Shown here: in pieces, positions 1 through 7,013 of the stretch
Numbering within the stretch: the first letter of the stretch is position 1
How the letters are laid out: each line of letters starts with the position of its first letter
Virus record (IMG/VR): IMGVR_UViG_3300031952_001450
Span: 1-20,185 of that record
Length of the DNA: 20,185 nt
Source of the DNA: a virus
Strand: one strand, 5' to 3'
Program-made: the position numbers and the translations under genes
The notes under the pieces: generated by a model
Told to the model about the DNA's origin: nothing
The model's database searches: none
The model's input: the letters and a program-made list of their open reading frames with translations, nothing else

Positions 1-388
1 TGGTTAATAATCTTAATTTACCCATTAAAACATTACCCTCCCACCATACTTCAGTAATAAGGTGAGAAACTCTGTCTAAATCTATTAAAGAAGATTCGGG
101 GTGATTTAATTCTGATAAAGATGTTCCTTTTTGAATTAATTTTTTATAATTCTCAGCTTCTCTTTTTAATATTTTTTCGGGGTATGATCTACCATTCCTG
201 TTTGGTGTGTCGTATTTTTGTAATACGGCGTAGAACTCAAAAGGTTTGCTATGGTCTAGAAAACCTTTTGATTCTTTTAATATATCTTGGTTACCGAATT
301 CTCTTGGTGATACATATCCTGCGTCATCCTCAATAAGAATACCTTTCTTACCTGATTCGTTACCTTTTAAAATTCTATATTCGCTCAT
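1..388 (-). CDS. 21: Prohead core protease, gp21-like (partial, runs off left edge)
   Basis: An open frame reads leftward from ATG at 388 without a stop to the window edge, giving 129 residues. Residues 52-70 (FYAVLQKYDTPNRNGRSYP) followed by KxIL, then SELNHPES (His96) and a TEVWWEGN segment near 112-119, match the layout of T4 gp21: an N-xN-R-YP motif, ELNHP with the catalytic His, then WWKGN. By family knowledge this serine protease cleaves scaffold and head proteins after [LI]-x-E during capsid maturation. The catalytic Ser and third residue would lie beyond the edge. It sits downstream of the portal and a core-like gene, as in T4. The start is supported by a TATTTAT element 14 nt upstream; there is no Shine-Dalgarno sequence. 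Confidence 0.85.
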   Translation of the reverse strand, partial: MSEYRILKGNESGKKGILIEDDAGYVSPREFGNQDILKESKGFLDHSKPFEFYAVLQKYDTPNRNGRSYPEKILKREAENYKKLIQKGTSLSELNHPESSLIDLDRVSHLITEVWWEGNVLMGKLRLLT

Positions 389-402
389 ATGTTATTTTAA
401 CA

Positions 403-410
403 ATAAATAC
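403..410 (-). promoter_or_regulatory. TATTTAT element upstream of prohead protease
   Basis: The coding strand reads GTATTTAT ending 14 nt before ATG 388. It is one of about ten copies in gene leaders of this window. A promoter role is inferred. Confidence 0.4.
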
Positions 411-424
411 CACGAACTTTATAT

Positions 425-877
425 TTATGCCTCAACTAATTCAGATTTGTCTTTTTTACTAACGTGAAATTTAAAATACTCATTACCTTTAAACACATCA
501 TTGTGTATTGAGTTCACAATATCTTTAATGGATTTCTTAAGTTCTGGTGATTTAAAATCAATCTCATTTATTAAAAATAAATTTATCTCTAAATTCATAA
601 AAGACCTTTTTTTGTATTGTATGCCACTTGTTCTTAGATCTAAATCAACTATAAAATTTTCATCATATATTTTCCTGTTGATTATTTCGTATATTGAGTG
701 TTTTACCGCTCTTGACATATTTAGGACGATTCTTGTCCAATTTTCGTAATCATCACTTGGTTCAACCCAAGATTGTATATTAATGTAAAGTGATTTAAGT
801 TCTTTTGAATCTACTGTCCCGTAATTAATTTTTGATGATTTGTAACCGACTAATTTTGAGGTTTTACCCTTCTTCAT
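425..877 (-). CDS. Unknown 150-aa phage protein
   Basis: I do not recognise a family. The protein is basic at its N-terminus (MKKGKTSKLVGYKSSK) and has a central segment with EPSDDYENWTRIVLNMSRAVK near residues 39-59. The rest is a mixed alpha/beta-looking sequence with no signal peptide or membrane segment. It lies between the putative prohead core gene and the gp21-like protease, so a head-related role is possible but only from position. Unlike its neighbours it has its own perfect sigma70-type promoter, about 34 nt upstream of the ATG, which suggests expression separate from the head genes. It ends 36 nt before the protease start. Confidence 0.7.
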   Translation of the reverse strand: MKKGKTSKLVGYKSSKINYGTVDSKELKSLYINIQSWVEPSDDYENWTRIVLNMSRAVKHSIYEIINRKIYDENFIVDLDLRTSGIQYKKRSFMNLEINLFLINEIDFKSPELKKSIKDIVNSIHNDVFKGNEYFKFHVSKKDKSELVEA

Positions 878-910
878 AATTCCATAATTGATATGTTTAT
901 TGTTTTAGGA

Positions 911-939
911 ATTATAGGTTAATATTACTATTTTGTCAA
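911..939 (-). promoter_or_regulatory. Consensus sigma70-type promoter (TTGACA-N17-TATAAT)
   Basis: On the minus strand TTGACA (939-934) and TATAAT (916-911) are separated by exactly 17 nt, a full match to the E. coli-type consensus. Transcription would start near 904, giving a leader of about 27 nt for the gene starting at 877. It sits in the 66-nt gap after the gene ending at 944. Confidence 0.6.
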
Positions 940-943
940 AAAA

Positions 944-1672
944 TTAAAGTTTATCAATTAATGAACGTAATTTAACTAATTCTAACCTATCTGGAGTTTT
1001 GATTTTAATATTGTCTATTGTTTCGTTAATGGTGGTTCTAACCGACTCATCACTCTCATTTACCGTTAATAACGCTAGTTTAACAATAGCATCATCTCTC
1101 AACTCGTTAAACGTCCTTTCTAATGTTGATTCATCCATTTTTAATAAACCTATAACCTCTTTTTGTTCCGATTCGGTAAGGTTACTAATATATTCTGAAT
1201 ATGACTTATTTGCAATACTTAACATTGAATTTATTGGTATATTAATATTTGTATCATTATTACAATAAGGTTCTTTCTGTAAATTTTCTACAACAATTTT
1301 TTTGTTTTTAATTTTATTCTCTAAATTTAAAACATCGTTTGATCTACCTAATAAATTATCAATATGTTCGTATTGATTATCTACCTTTATTTTAGACACC
1401 CAACCAATAATAGATTTAATGTCTTTATCTTGAACTCTATTAATTATATTCTCATATAGTGTAATTGATTCAAATACGAATTCTTTTGCGGTACTCTCAC
1501 TCAAACCCTTATTAGAGTTTAGTTCATCATATAAATAAAATAACTTAGAAATATTTTTATTACTAAGAACCAATTTATTGAATGTTTTTATTTCATTCTT
1601 AAATGCGTTATTACTATATGACTCTAATAATAGAGTTTCAATTTTCGTTTTTAATATACCAAATTTTACCAT
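944..1672 (-). CDS. Putative prohead core/scaffold protein (242 aa)
   Basis: No domain is recognised. The protein is charged and appears almost wholly helical, with Lys, Glu, Asn and Ser in heptad-like spacing and no membrane segment. Its position between portal and prohead protease is where T4 has gp67 and gp68, the small core proteins that gp21 cleaves. The N-terminus has KTKIETLLLE followed by SY, which fits a gp21-type [LI]-x-E cleavage site after residue 17. The core role is inference from position, composition and this site. The start at 1672 is preceded by a TATTTAT element that overlaps the end of the portal gene, so it could be transcribed alone or with the portal. Confidence 0.5.
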   Translation of the reverse strand: MVKFGILKTKIETLLLESYSNNAFKNEIKTFNKLVLSNKNISKLFYLYDELNSNKGLSESTAKEFVFESITLYENIINRVQDKDIKSIIGWVSKIKVDNQYEHIDNLLGRSNDVLNLENKIKNKKIVVENLQKEPYCNNDTNINIPINSMLSIANKSYSEYISNLTESEQKEVIGLLKMDESTLERTFNELRDDAIVKLALLTVNESDESVRTTINETIDNIKIKTPDRLELVKLRSLIDKL

Positions 1673-1691
1673 CTCTTTAAATGTTTTTTAT

Positions 1692-1700
1692 ATAAATATC
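1692..1700 (-). promoter_or_regulatory. TATTTAT element upstream of putative core gene
   Basis: The coding strand reads GATATTTAT, 19 nt before ATG 1672, overlapping the last codons of the portal gene. Confidence 0.4.
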
Positions 1701-3546
1701 AATCATTTAACAATCTGTTCAATTCATCCTCCATTTCACCTAAAGAATTCTTTGCTCTAGATAAATTTATATACTCACTTTCAGATACCAAACTACTATT
1801 TTCTAATAATATATTCACATTATCTCTATTTGATGATTCAGGTGTTACTCCCGCATCACCACCCGGAGTTGGCCCTGGAGGTGGTGGCGGTGGAGCTCCA
1901 CCCATATCTCCACCCATTGGTGGTGGTTCCATTCCTCCCATATCTCCGCCAGGTGGTGGAGGTGGTACTGCTGCGGATGCTGAGGTTGTTCCCGTTTGTT
2001 GTCCGTATAATTTATCAATATTATCAAATATACCCGTATGAACAATAATGGTTGGTGTATTTGTAAGTTCAGCAGCAACCGCTTTCTCAATTCTTTGTTG
2101 TTGTAAATCCAATCTAATCTCCTCATCAGAGAATCCTAAGATATGTTTCTTAGCCCAAGATTGGGATACGGGAGCAATACCCTCAACACCGGCAACCGCA
2201 TCTTTATATAATAATATCTTCTCTTTCCAAACATCAATTTTTAACAAATCAGCCTGTGTTGATGGATTAGATAATGCTAATGTAAAGTTAGATAACTCGT
2301 CTTCAAAACCCAAAAGAAATAAATGGATAATGGCGATTTTATTCATCTCAGCCAACATACTCTTTTGAATACGATTAATAGTTCTCGCAAAACGAATATC
2401 CATTAATGATAGATTCTTACCATCTCCAACAACCTCCTCAAAACCTAAAAATGCTTTTGGAACTCTCAATGCGGTTAGTAGTTTCTTTTGAATATACTCA
2501 ATATCGGCTATTTCCGATAAGTTAGTCGCTCCGGGAAGTGTTGTAATAGGGTCAGGAGCGGCAGCATCTCTAACAGGTATGAAGTAATCTTGGTCAACCG
2601 CCATTTGGTTAAATCTCATATCAACATTACCTGTGTTATTATCTACAACTTGAGAACGCTTGAACTTGTTTGCCATACGTTGTACATACGGTTCAACGTC
2701 CTTATCATCCATATTACCTACGAATATCTTGAACATTCTTCTTTCGGGGGCTCTTGATGTTCTGTAAATTAACATTGCGTCTTCAGATAACAATAATTGT
2801 TTCCAAATTCTTCTCGCCTTTTCCAACATAGAAGTTCCGTAAGGTAACTTTCTATCATCCCCCAATAATCTAAAATGGGCAATCTCCCAAGAATTAAATT
2901 CCATATCCTTGGCTTTCCATTTAAATCTCAATCCTGTATTTCTTGGGTCTTGTTCGGTATTTGTAGTTTTTGATGCCATACCCATCTCCAATCTTTCAAT
3001 CTCAATGTTTGGTAACTGCATACAACCAACAACCCCTCTTTCAGTATCTAATTTTAGATAAACAAAATTATCACCATATTTACAAGCATTTCTTGTCCAC
3101 ATTGGTAAGTTTGTATTAATATCCAAATTGTTATTAAACAAATCCGATAATATTGATTTTATTCTCTGTGATTCAGAATAAATCTGTAACATATCACCAT
3201 TTTGGTCAACCGTGGTGGATTCCTCTCCATAGATATCCAACGCTGCGGATATTTCGGGTGTGTACTCCATAGATTCAAAATCATAGAATGATGCTAATCT
3301 TGTTGGTTCGTAATACGTTGCTTGGGTATATAAATTATTCTCAATCTTAGTCCATTGATTGGATAAGTAGAATGTTTGTTGAGCTTGGAGTTTTTCCTTC
3401 TCGTATTGTTGTTTACTATTTGTTTTTAGTAATTCAGTCTTATCGTATTTGTAGGTCGGATAATCTTGACCTAATAATGAGTAAGGGCCGAAGGCTTGGG
3501 TTAATCTTTGCCAAACGGTCAAATTTTGATTATTGTTATTTTCCAT
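1699..3546 (-). CDS. 20: Portal vertex protein, gp20-like
   Basis: This 615-aa protein is the dodecameric portal through which DNA is packaged and to which the terminase docks. Recognition rests on the gp20 signature in the middle: HFRLLGDDRKLPYGTSMLEKA, then RRIWKQLLLSEDAMLIYRTSRAPERR and FKIFVGNM, followed by the segment ending TLPGATNLSEIADIEYIQKKL. T4 gp20 is 524 aa. The excess is mainly a C-terminal tail in which residues 527-566 are almost entirely Pro, Gly, Met and Asp, followed by an acidic helical end. The gene follows the C-terminal terminase gene by 63 nt. Its leader carries a 9-bp inverted repeat and a TATTTAT element. There is no Shine-Dalgarno sequence. Confidence 0.93.
   Translation of the reverse strand: MENNNNQNLTVWQRLTQAFGPYSLLGQDYPTYKYDKTELLKTNSKQQYEKEKLQAQQTFYLSNQWTKIENNLYTQATYYEPTRLASFYDFESMEYTPEISAALDIYGEESTTVDQNGDMLQIYSESQRIKSILSDLFNNNLDINTNLPMWTRNACKYGDNFVYLKLDTERGVVGCMQLPNIEIERLEMGMASKTTNTEQDPRNTGLRFKWKAKDMEFNSWEIAHFRLLGDDRKLPYGTSMLEKARRIWKQLLLSEDAMLIYRTSRAPERRMFKIFVGNMDDKDVEPYVQRMANKFKRSQVVDNNTGNVDMRFNQMAVDQDYFIPVRDAAAPDPITTLPGATNLSEIADIEYIQKKLLTALRVPKAFLGFEEVVGDGKNLSLMDIRFARTINRIQKSMLAEMNKIAIIHLFLLGFEDELSNFTLALSNPSTQADLLKIDVWKEKILLYKDAVAGVEGIAPVSQSWAKKHILGFSDEEIRLDLQQQRIEKAVAAELTNTPTIIVHTGIFDNIDKLYGQQTGTTSASAAVPPPPPGGDMGGMEPPPMGGDMGGAPPPPPPGPTPGGDAGVTPESSNRDNVNILLENSSLVSESEYINLSRAKNSLGEMEDELNRLLND
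1849..1968 (-). repeat. Pro/Gly/Met low-complexity tract in portal C-terminus
   Basis: Codons 527-566 of the portal encode runs of five and six prolines and two copies of GGDMGG. The tract is GC-rich against an AT-rich gene. It gives rise to long spurious frames in other registers. Confidence 0.8.
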
Positions 3547-3554
3547 ATAATAAA

Positions 3555-3580
3555 TTTAACTATATCCATAAATAGTTAAA
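3555..3580 (-). promoter_or_regulatory. Inverted repeat in portal leader
   Basis: The arms TTTAACTAT (3555-3563) and ATAGTTAAA (3572-3580) are perfect 9-bp complements around an 8-nt loop, ending 8 nt before the portal ATG. No U-tract follows, so a terminator is unlikely. The TATTTAT element (3568-3575) lies in its loop and arm. Confidence 0.45.
3568..3575 (-). promoter_or_regulatory. TATTTAT element upstream of portal
   Basis: The coding strand reads CTATTTAT, 21 nt before ATG 3546. A second copy, GATATTTAT, lies at 3603-3611 over the stop of the preceding gene. Confidence 0.4.
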
Positions 3581-3609
3581 CACTAGTATTTTGGATATTT
3601 TGATAAATA

Positions 3610-4788
3610 TCATCGTTTACCACCAAATAACCACCCGTAATCAATATAGTCCTGTCTTGATGCTCCTTGTTGTCTTGGGTCTTGGTATCTTTGTTGTATA
3701 TTGGGTGACCCTGGATTGAATGAAATTGACTTGGCCGGAGACTCATCAACGTTAACCGTCCAAGATTCCAACATAGCTTTTGTGTGTTCTGTAACCTTCC
3801 CTAATTGACTAAATGAAGATTCACCAACATAAATCGCCATGGCAATTGACATAAGTAAGTCATCGTGTTGACCCTTTTGATGGTCAGGTCTACCACTGAT
3901 ATAAACAAAAGTATTCATCTCGTTTAATAGACGATTACTATGGATAATAAAATTATGTCTAACTGCTTCTTCTAACGCCGCAATTATTTGAACTCTCTTA
4001 CTATTGAAGTTAATACCGGGTATCTTCTCATTTTGTTTTGGGTCGTATTTCCATTTGTTCTGATAATCAACACCATCAACATATAAATCTCTATATCCCA
4101 ACTCTTGCATTTTTCTAGCGGTGGATACCCCCATTCCTCCGGTTATATCAATAACAACAAAACAAGAATACATATTAGCCCATTTAAACGCAATATCCGC
4201 CATAATGTCTGGTGGTATCTTACCAACATATTCAGCGACTTGTTCCCTCTCATCAAAATCTATAATTTGGAATGTTGAATAATCCTCGCTATCCCCTCTT
4301 GACACGTCAATACCCATAATGTATTTGTGACCAATTACAGGTTCTTTCCATATCCATAAGGAATTTGCCATCATCTTATTTGACGGATCTGAAATAGTAT
4401 TTTCACGAATCTTGGTAAGTGTCTTTGAATCAAACACGTTATCACCAGATCCAAGGAAGTTACAATTATGAGATATAATATCGTTAGTGTAATACAGATT
4501 TTGATTTCCTGAATTTATAATATCATATACATCACTTTCATAGTCGTAATCAATAATATTTATAACATTTAAAAAACCATTATGTGACTTAATTACATCT
4601 TTAATTTTTATATCTTTAACTATAACTTCTTCACCATCATAATTAAAAATTTTATGGTTATAGCTACATCTTAAAGTTATATTATTATCAAAAATAATCT
4701 CTCTGGTCTTCTTACTTAATTTTTGTATTCCATCAAAATTAACAAATCCTTCAGGACTCAAAATTTTATAACGACTATTATTTTTCAT
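3610..4788 (-). CDS. terL: Large terminase C-terminal part preceded by intein C-half (IntC-TerL-C)
   Basis: Residues 1-108 are an intein C-terminal fragment. CSYNHKI (41-47) is block B-like, SDVYDIINSG (85-94) is block F, and DIISHN (103-108) is block G, ending in the catalytic Asn108 followed by the +1 residue Cys109. The rest, residues 109-392, is the gp17-type nuclease half of the large terminase. It begins CNFLGSGDNVF and has acidic residues at D161 (GIDVSRG), D214 (VVIDITGG) and D309/D310 (GQHDDLL). By itself this polypeptide would have no ATPase. It is expected to splice in trans to the product of 5997-7010. Its ATG lies inside the end of the endonuclease gene (11-bp overlap), suggesting translational coupling. 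Confidence 0.93.
   Translation of the reverse strand: MKNNSRYKILSPEGFVNFDGIQKLSKKTREIIFDNNITLRCSYNHKIFNYDGEEVIVKDIKIKDVIKSHNGFLNVINIIDYDYESDVYDIINSGNQNLYYTNDIISHNCNFLGSGDNVFDSKTLTKIRENTISDPSNKMMANSLWIWKEPVIGHKYIMGIDVSRGDSEDYSTFQIIDFDEREQVAEYVGKIPPDIMADIAFKWANMYSCFVVIDITGGMGVSTARKMQELGYRDLYVDGVDYQNKWKYDPKQNEKIPGINFNSKRVQIIAALEEAVRHNFIIHSNRLLNEMNTFVYISGRPDHQKGQHDDLLMSIAMAIYVGESSFSQLGKVTEHTKAMLESWTVNVDESPAKSISFNPGSPNIQQRYQDPRQQGASRQDYIDYGWLFGGKR
4465..4788 (-). other. Split intein C-half (IntC, 108 aa)
   Basis: Starts at the ATG and ends at Asn codon 4467-4465, with the +1 Cys codon at 4464-4462. The His-Asn-Cys junction and the KILSPEGFVNFDGIQK segment resemble IntC of the AceL-TerL intein as I recall it. 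The long IntC paired with a very short IntN means the split is near the N-terminus, unlike cyanobacterial DnaE inteins. Confidence 0.88.
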
Positions 4789-5959
4789 TTTTTAAAAAAT
4801 TAATACATTTATTAATAACTTCCTTAGTTTTTTTTTGACGATTAAATTGGTCATCAGTGATAATTAATACCTCATAACCATTATCATAATAGAATGAATT
4901 TCTTATTATATCTTTATCTTTATCGTGCCAATAACTTCCATCATATTCTATTATTTTATTTTTATATACGAAATCGGCGATATATGTTTTACCATCTTTA
5001 TTAATTGAAATTTCTTCATTTAATTCTTTAAAATGGCAATTTATTTTTTCTTCATTAGACAATTGTTTATAAATTAACCAAAATAGTTCCTGTGAGATTT
5101 TAGAACACGCATTAATTGATAACTTAATTATATTATCAACACGTTTTTTAGCATAATTATTATAGTTAAGTAATCCGTCAGTCTCCCCATATTTATTTAT
5201 AAACCAAGTAAGACTATTAACTTTTTTATTTTTAATATGTAATCTATCTTTTTTATAATACTCCTCCCAATTATCACCATAATTTTTTTTAAAAAATCCT
5301 ATTTGGGGGTAAAAATCGTCGGTTTTATAATAGCAATTTTTACATTTTTTATTAAAATTACAATTATTTGGGTTATATGAAACATAAGATACGTTACAAT
5401 CCTCACATAATAATCTACTAATATCAGAATCATAATCTCTAATAAAAATTATTTTTGATGGAAATTTATTATTATTTTTATTAAACTTACTTAATTCGTT
5501 AGAATGGAATAAAATGCTATTATATAGTTTAGGGTTTATTGATGTTAAAACTCTATTTTTACCTCTACCAAATATATTATCATTAGACATATCATTAACT
5601 AATTTTTTAGTTTCAGATAAATTGAAAACTTCAGTATCACATAAGTTTTTTTTTATTTTGTTCCAACCTTGCTTTACGTAATTGGTATTTCTATCAATAA
5701 AGTCGTCAATTTTTCTATCAAAAGTTAAATAACCACGGTCATTAGTAATCATAGACAAATCACAATTATACTTCATTACGAATAAAACCCTACCCCTAAA
5801 CAATAAATTTACTTTATATGTTTTCTCCAAAGGATTAGTAATCTTAATAATTTTATTATATAGTTCTTTATGCTTCATATGAAAATACGAGCCTATAGAA
5901 ACATCCTCAATATAACCTGTGTTAATTATTTCTTTTTTTATTAATTCTAACGTTTCCAT
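4778..5959 (-). CDS. Free-standing EDxHD (Vsr-like) homing endonuclease
   Basis: 393 aa. The C-terminal domain (about 300-390) has the Vsr-like/EDxHD fold signature: KTYIADFVYKNKIIEYDG with D329, E338 and D340, then WHDKDKD with H345 and D348, then YDNGYEVLIITDDQF. Residues 185-209 contain five Cys (CEDC, then C200, C206, C209), a likely zinc-binding knuckle. Residues 250-273 (WFINKYGETDGLLNYNNYAKK) are a pattern common in phage homing endonucleases. The first 180 residues are not recognised. By family knowledge such enzymes cut intein-free or intron-free alleles and drive spread of the locus. It lies between the terminase halves, 37 nt after one and overlapping the next by 11 bp, in a reading frame different from both, so it is a separate protein. 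Confidence 0.88.
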   Translation of the reverse strand: METLELIKKEIINTGYIEDVSIGSYFHMKHKELYNKIIKITNPLEKTYKVNLLFRGRVLFVMKYNCDLSMITNDRGYLTFDRKIDDFIDRNTNYVKQGWNKIKKNLCDTEVFNLSETKKLVNDMSNDNIFGRGKNRVLTSINPKLYNSILFHSNELSKFNKNNNKFPSKIIFIRDYDSDISRLLCEDCNVSYVSYNPNNCNFNKKCKNCYYKTDDFYPQIGFFKKNYGDNWEEYYKKDRLHIKNKKVNSLTWFINKYGETDGLLNYNNYAKKRVDNIIKLSINACSKISQELFWLIYKQLSNEEKINCHFKELNEEISINKDGKTYIADFVYKNKIIEYDGSYWHDKDKDIIRNSFYYDNGYEVLIITDDQFNRQKKTKEVINKCINFLKNEK

Positions 5960-5963
5960 TTAT

Positions 5964-5972
5964 ATAAATATA
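5964..5972 (-). promoter_or_regulatory. TATTTAT element upstream of homing endonuclease
   Basis: The coding strand reads TATATTTAT ending 4 nt before ATG 5959. If it is a promoter, the endonuclease transcript would be nearly leaderless. Confidence 0.35.
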
Positions 5973-5996
5973 CGGAAACTCGCACAAAAACTAAAA

Positions 5997-7010
5997 TCAA
6001 GTTAAAATGTTATATAATTCCGAAATTGTGACTTTTTTTATTTCTTCGGTTATTATATCTTTTATTGTAATTATTGTGTCACCACCAACACACTCCAATT
6101 CCTGAGAAACTTTTCTCTTATCGTATTTTAACTTCTTTACCATTCCCTCAAACCAAGAAGAACAAGGTTTAAATCCGTCTTTAAAATAAGGTTTTAGTTT
6201 TTCGTGGTCACCATTATTTGGGTGATAATGTTCTATTTTTACCACCGCATCTGATGGGTATTGTTCCTTATTTAACAAATAGTGAATAATATCATCGGTT
6301 TTAACCAAGAACATATCTTTAGTATATCTTGGATCCCTATACCAAAACATTTCAGATATTTTAAAATCATTAAACCCTCTTAACGCCTGGTCATAGATTT
6401 CGTAATAAATGGGATCATACCCGTTTGGTGTTGAGATTACAATAACTTTACCACCCGTAGATAGTGAAGCCATACAGGCTGACCAAAAATCTGAATCCGC
6501 CTCAATGTAAGCCGCTTCATCAAATATTAGTATTGTTGGTGTGTAACCACGTAAAGCATCCTTAGATGTTGCAACCGCTTTTACCTCACAACCATTTGTT
6601 AATTTATAATGTCTCTGTGAGTTCTTTTCTTTAGCGAACCCAATATCAACCCAAGACGGCCATTGTTCAATAAACCCTCTAACTTTATTAGCCATCTCTT
6701 GGGCGGTATCCAATTTATTGGCGATAATTAGAATCTTCTCAGGGGTTTGTTTTTTCGCGAAGGCTATTTTCTTAGACGCCCAAGCGGCAGTTACGGTGGA
6801 TACACCTGCCTGTCTATACTTTAGGGCAATATTCTCATTACTATTCTCGTAATCATCAAGTAATGATACTTGGTCGGGAAATAACTCCAAAGGAACGAAT
6901 TTAGATACCGTATTATCATACGTCTGTAAATACGTTTTAAGTGCATAAGGGGTGTCCCTCATACACTTAACATATTCTATTAAAACTTGTTCCTTTGTTA
7001 TATTTTGCAT
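5997..7010 (-). CDS. terL: Large terminase N-terminal part fused to intein N-half (TerL-N-IntN)
   Basis: Residues 1-306 are the ATPase half of a gp17-type packaging motor. They contain a Walker A variant KYRQAGVST (64-72), Walker B TILIFDE (159-165) and coupling motif ISTPNG (192-197). At Cys307 the sequence leaves the terminase: CVGGDTIITI starts an intein block A, and the protein ends after 31 intein residues. The nuclease half is absent here and is encoded at 3610-4788. Splicing would join ...KVSQELE to CNFLGSG..., the usual gp17 transition, giving about 590 aa (T4 gp17 is 610). The gene starts 3 nt after the stop of the preceding gene, and no Shine-Dalgarno sequence is present. Confidence 0.93.
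   Translation of the reverse strand: MQNITKEQVLIEYVKCMRDTPYALKTYLQTYDNTVSKFVPLELFPDQVSLLDDYENSNENIALKYRQAGVSTVTAAWASKKIAFAKKQTPEKILIIANKLDTAQEMANKVRGFIEQWPSWVDIGFAKEKNSQRHYKLTNGCEVKAVATSKDALRGYTPTILIFDEAAYIEADSDFWSACMASLSTGGKVIVISTPNGYDPIYYEIYDQALRGFNDFKISEMFWYRDPRYTKDMFLVKTDDIIHYLLNKEQYPSDAVVKIEHYHPNNGDHEKLKPYFKDGFKPCSSWFEGMVKKLKYDKRKVSQELECVGGDTIITIKDIITEEIKKVTISELYNILT
6000..6092 (-). other. Split intein N-half (IntN, 31 aa)
   Basis: Begins with the catalytic Cys codon (6092-6090) directly after QELE and carries CVGGDT, a normal block A. It stops after 31 residues, so the intein is split far upstream of the canonical endonuclease insertion site. Confidence 0.88.
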
Positions 7011-7013
7011 AAA

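Noticed and set aside
1830-2126. Long open frames opposite and alongside the portal Pro/Gly tract
   Set aside because: They arise from the GC-rich repeat codons in other frames; their products are His/Leu/Val-rich without domain likeness and overlap a clear portal gene.
3610-7010. Group I or II intron instead of an intein in terL
   Set aside because: The inserted residues are read as protein with intein blocks A, B, F and G and Cys/HN-Cys junctions; each part ends or starts with its own stop or start, and no intron core was seen.
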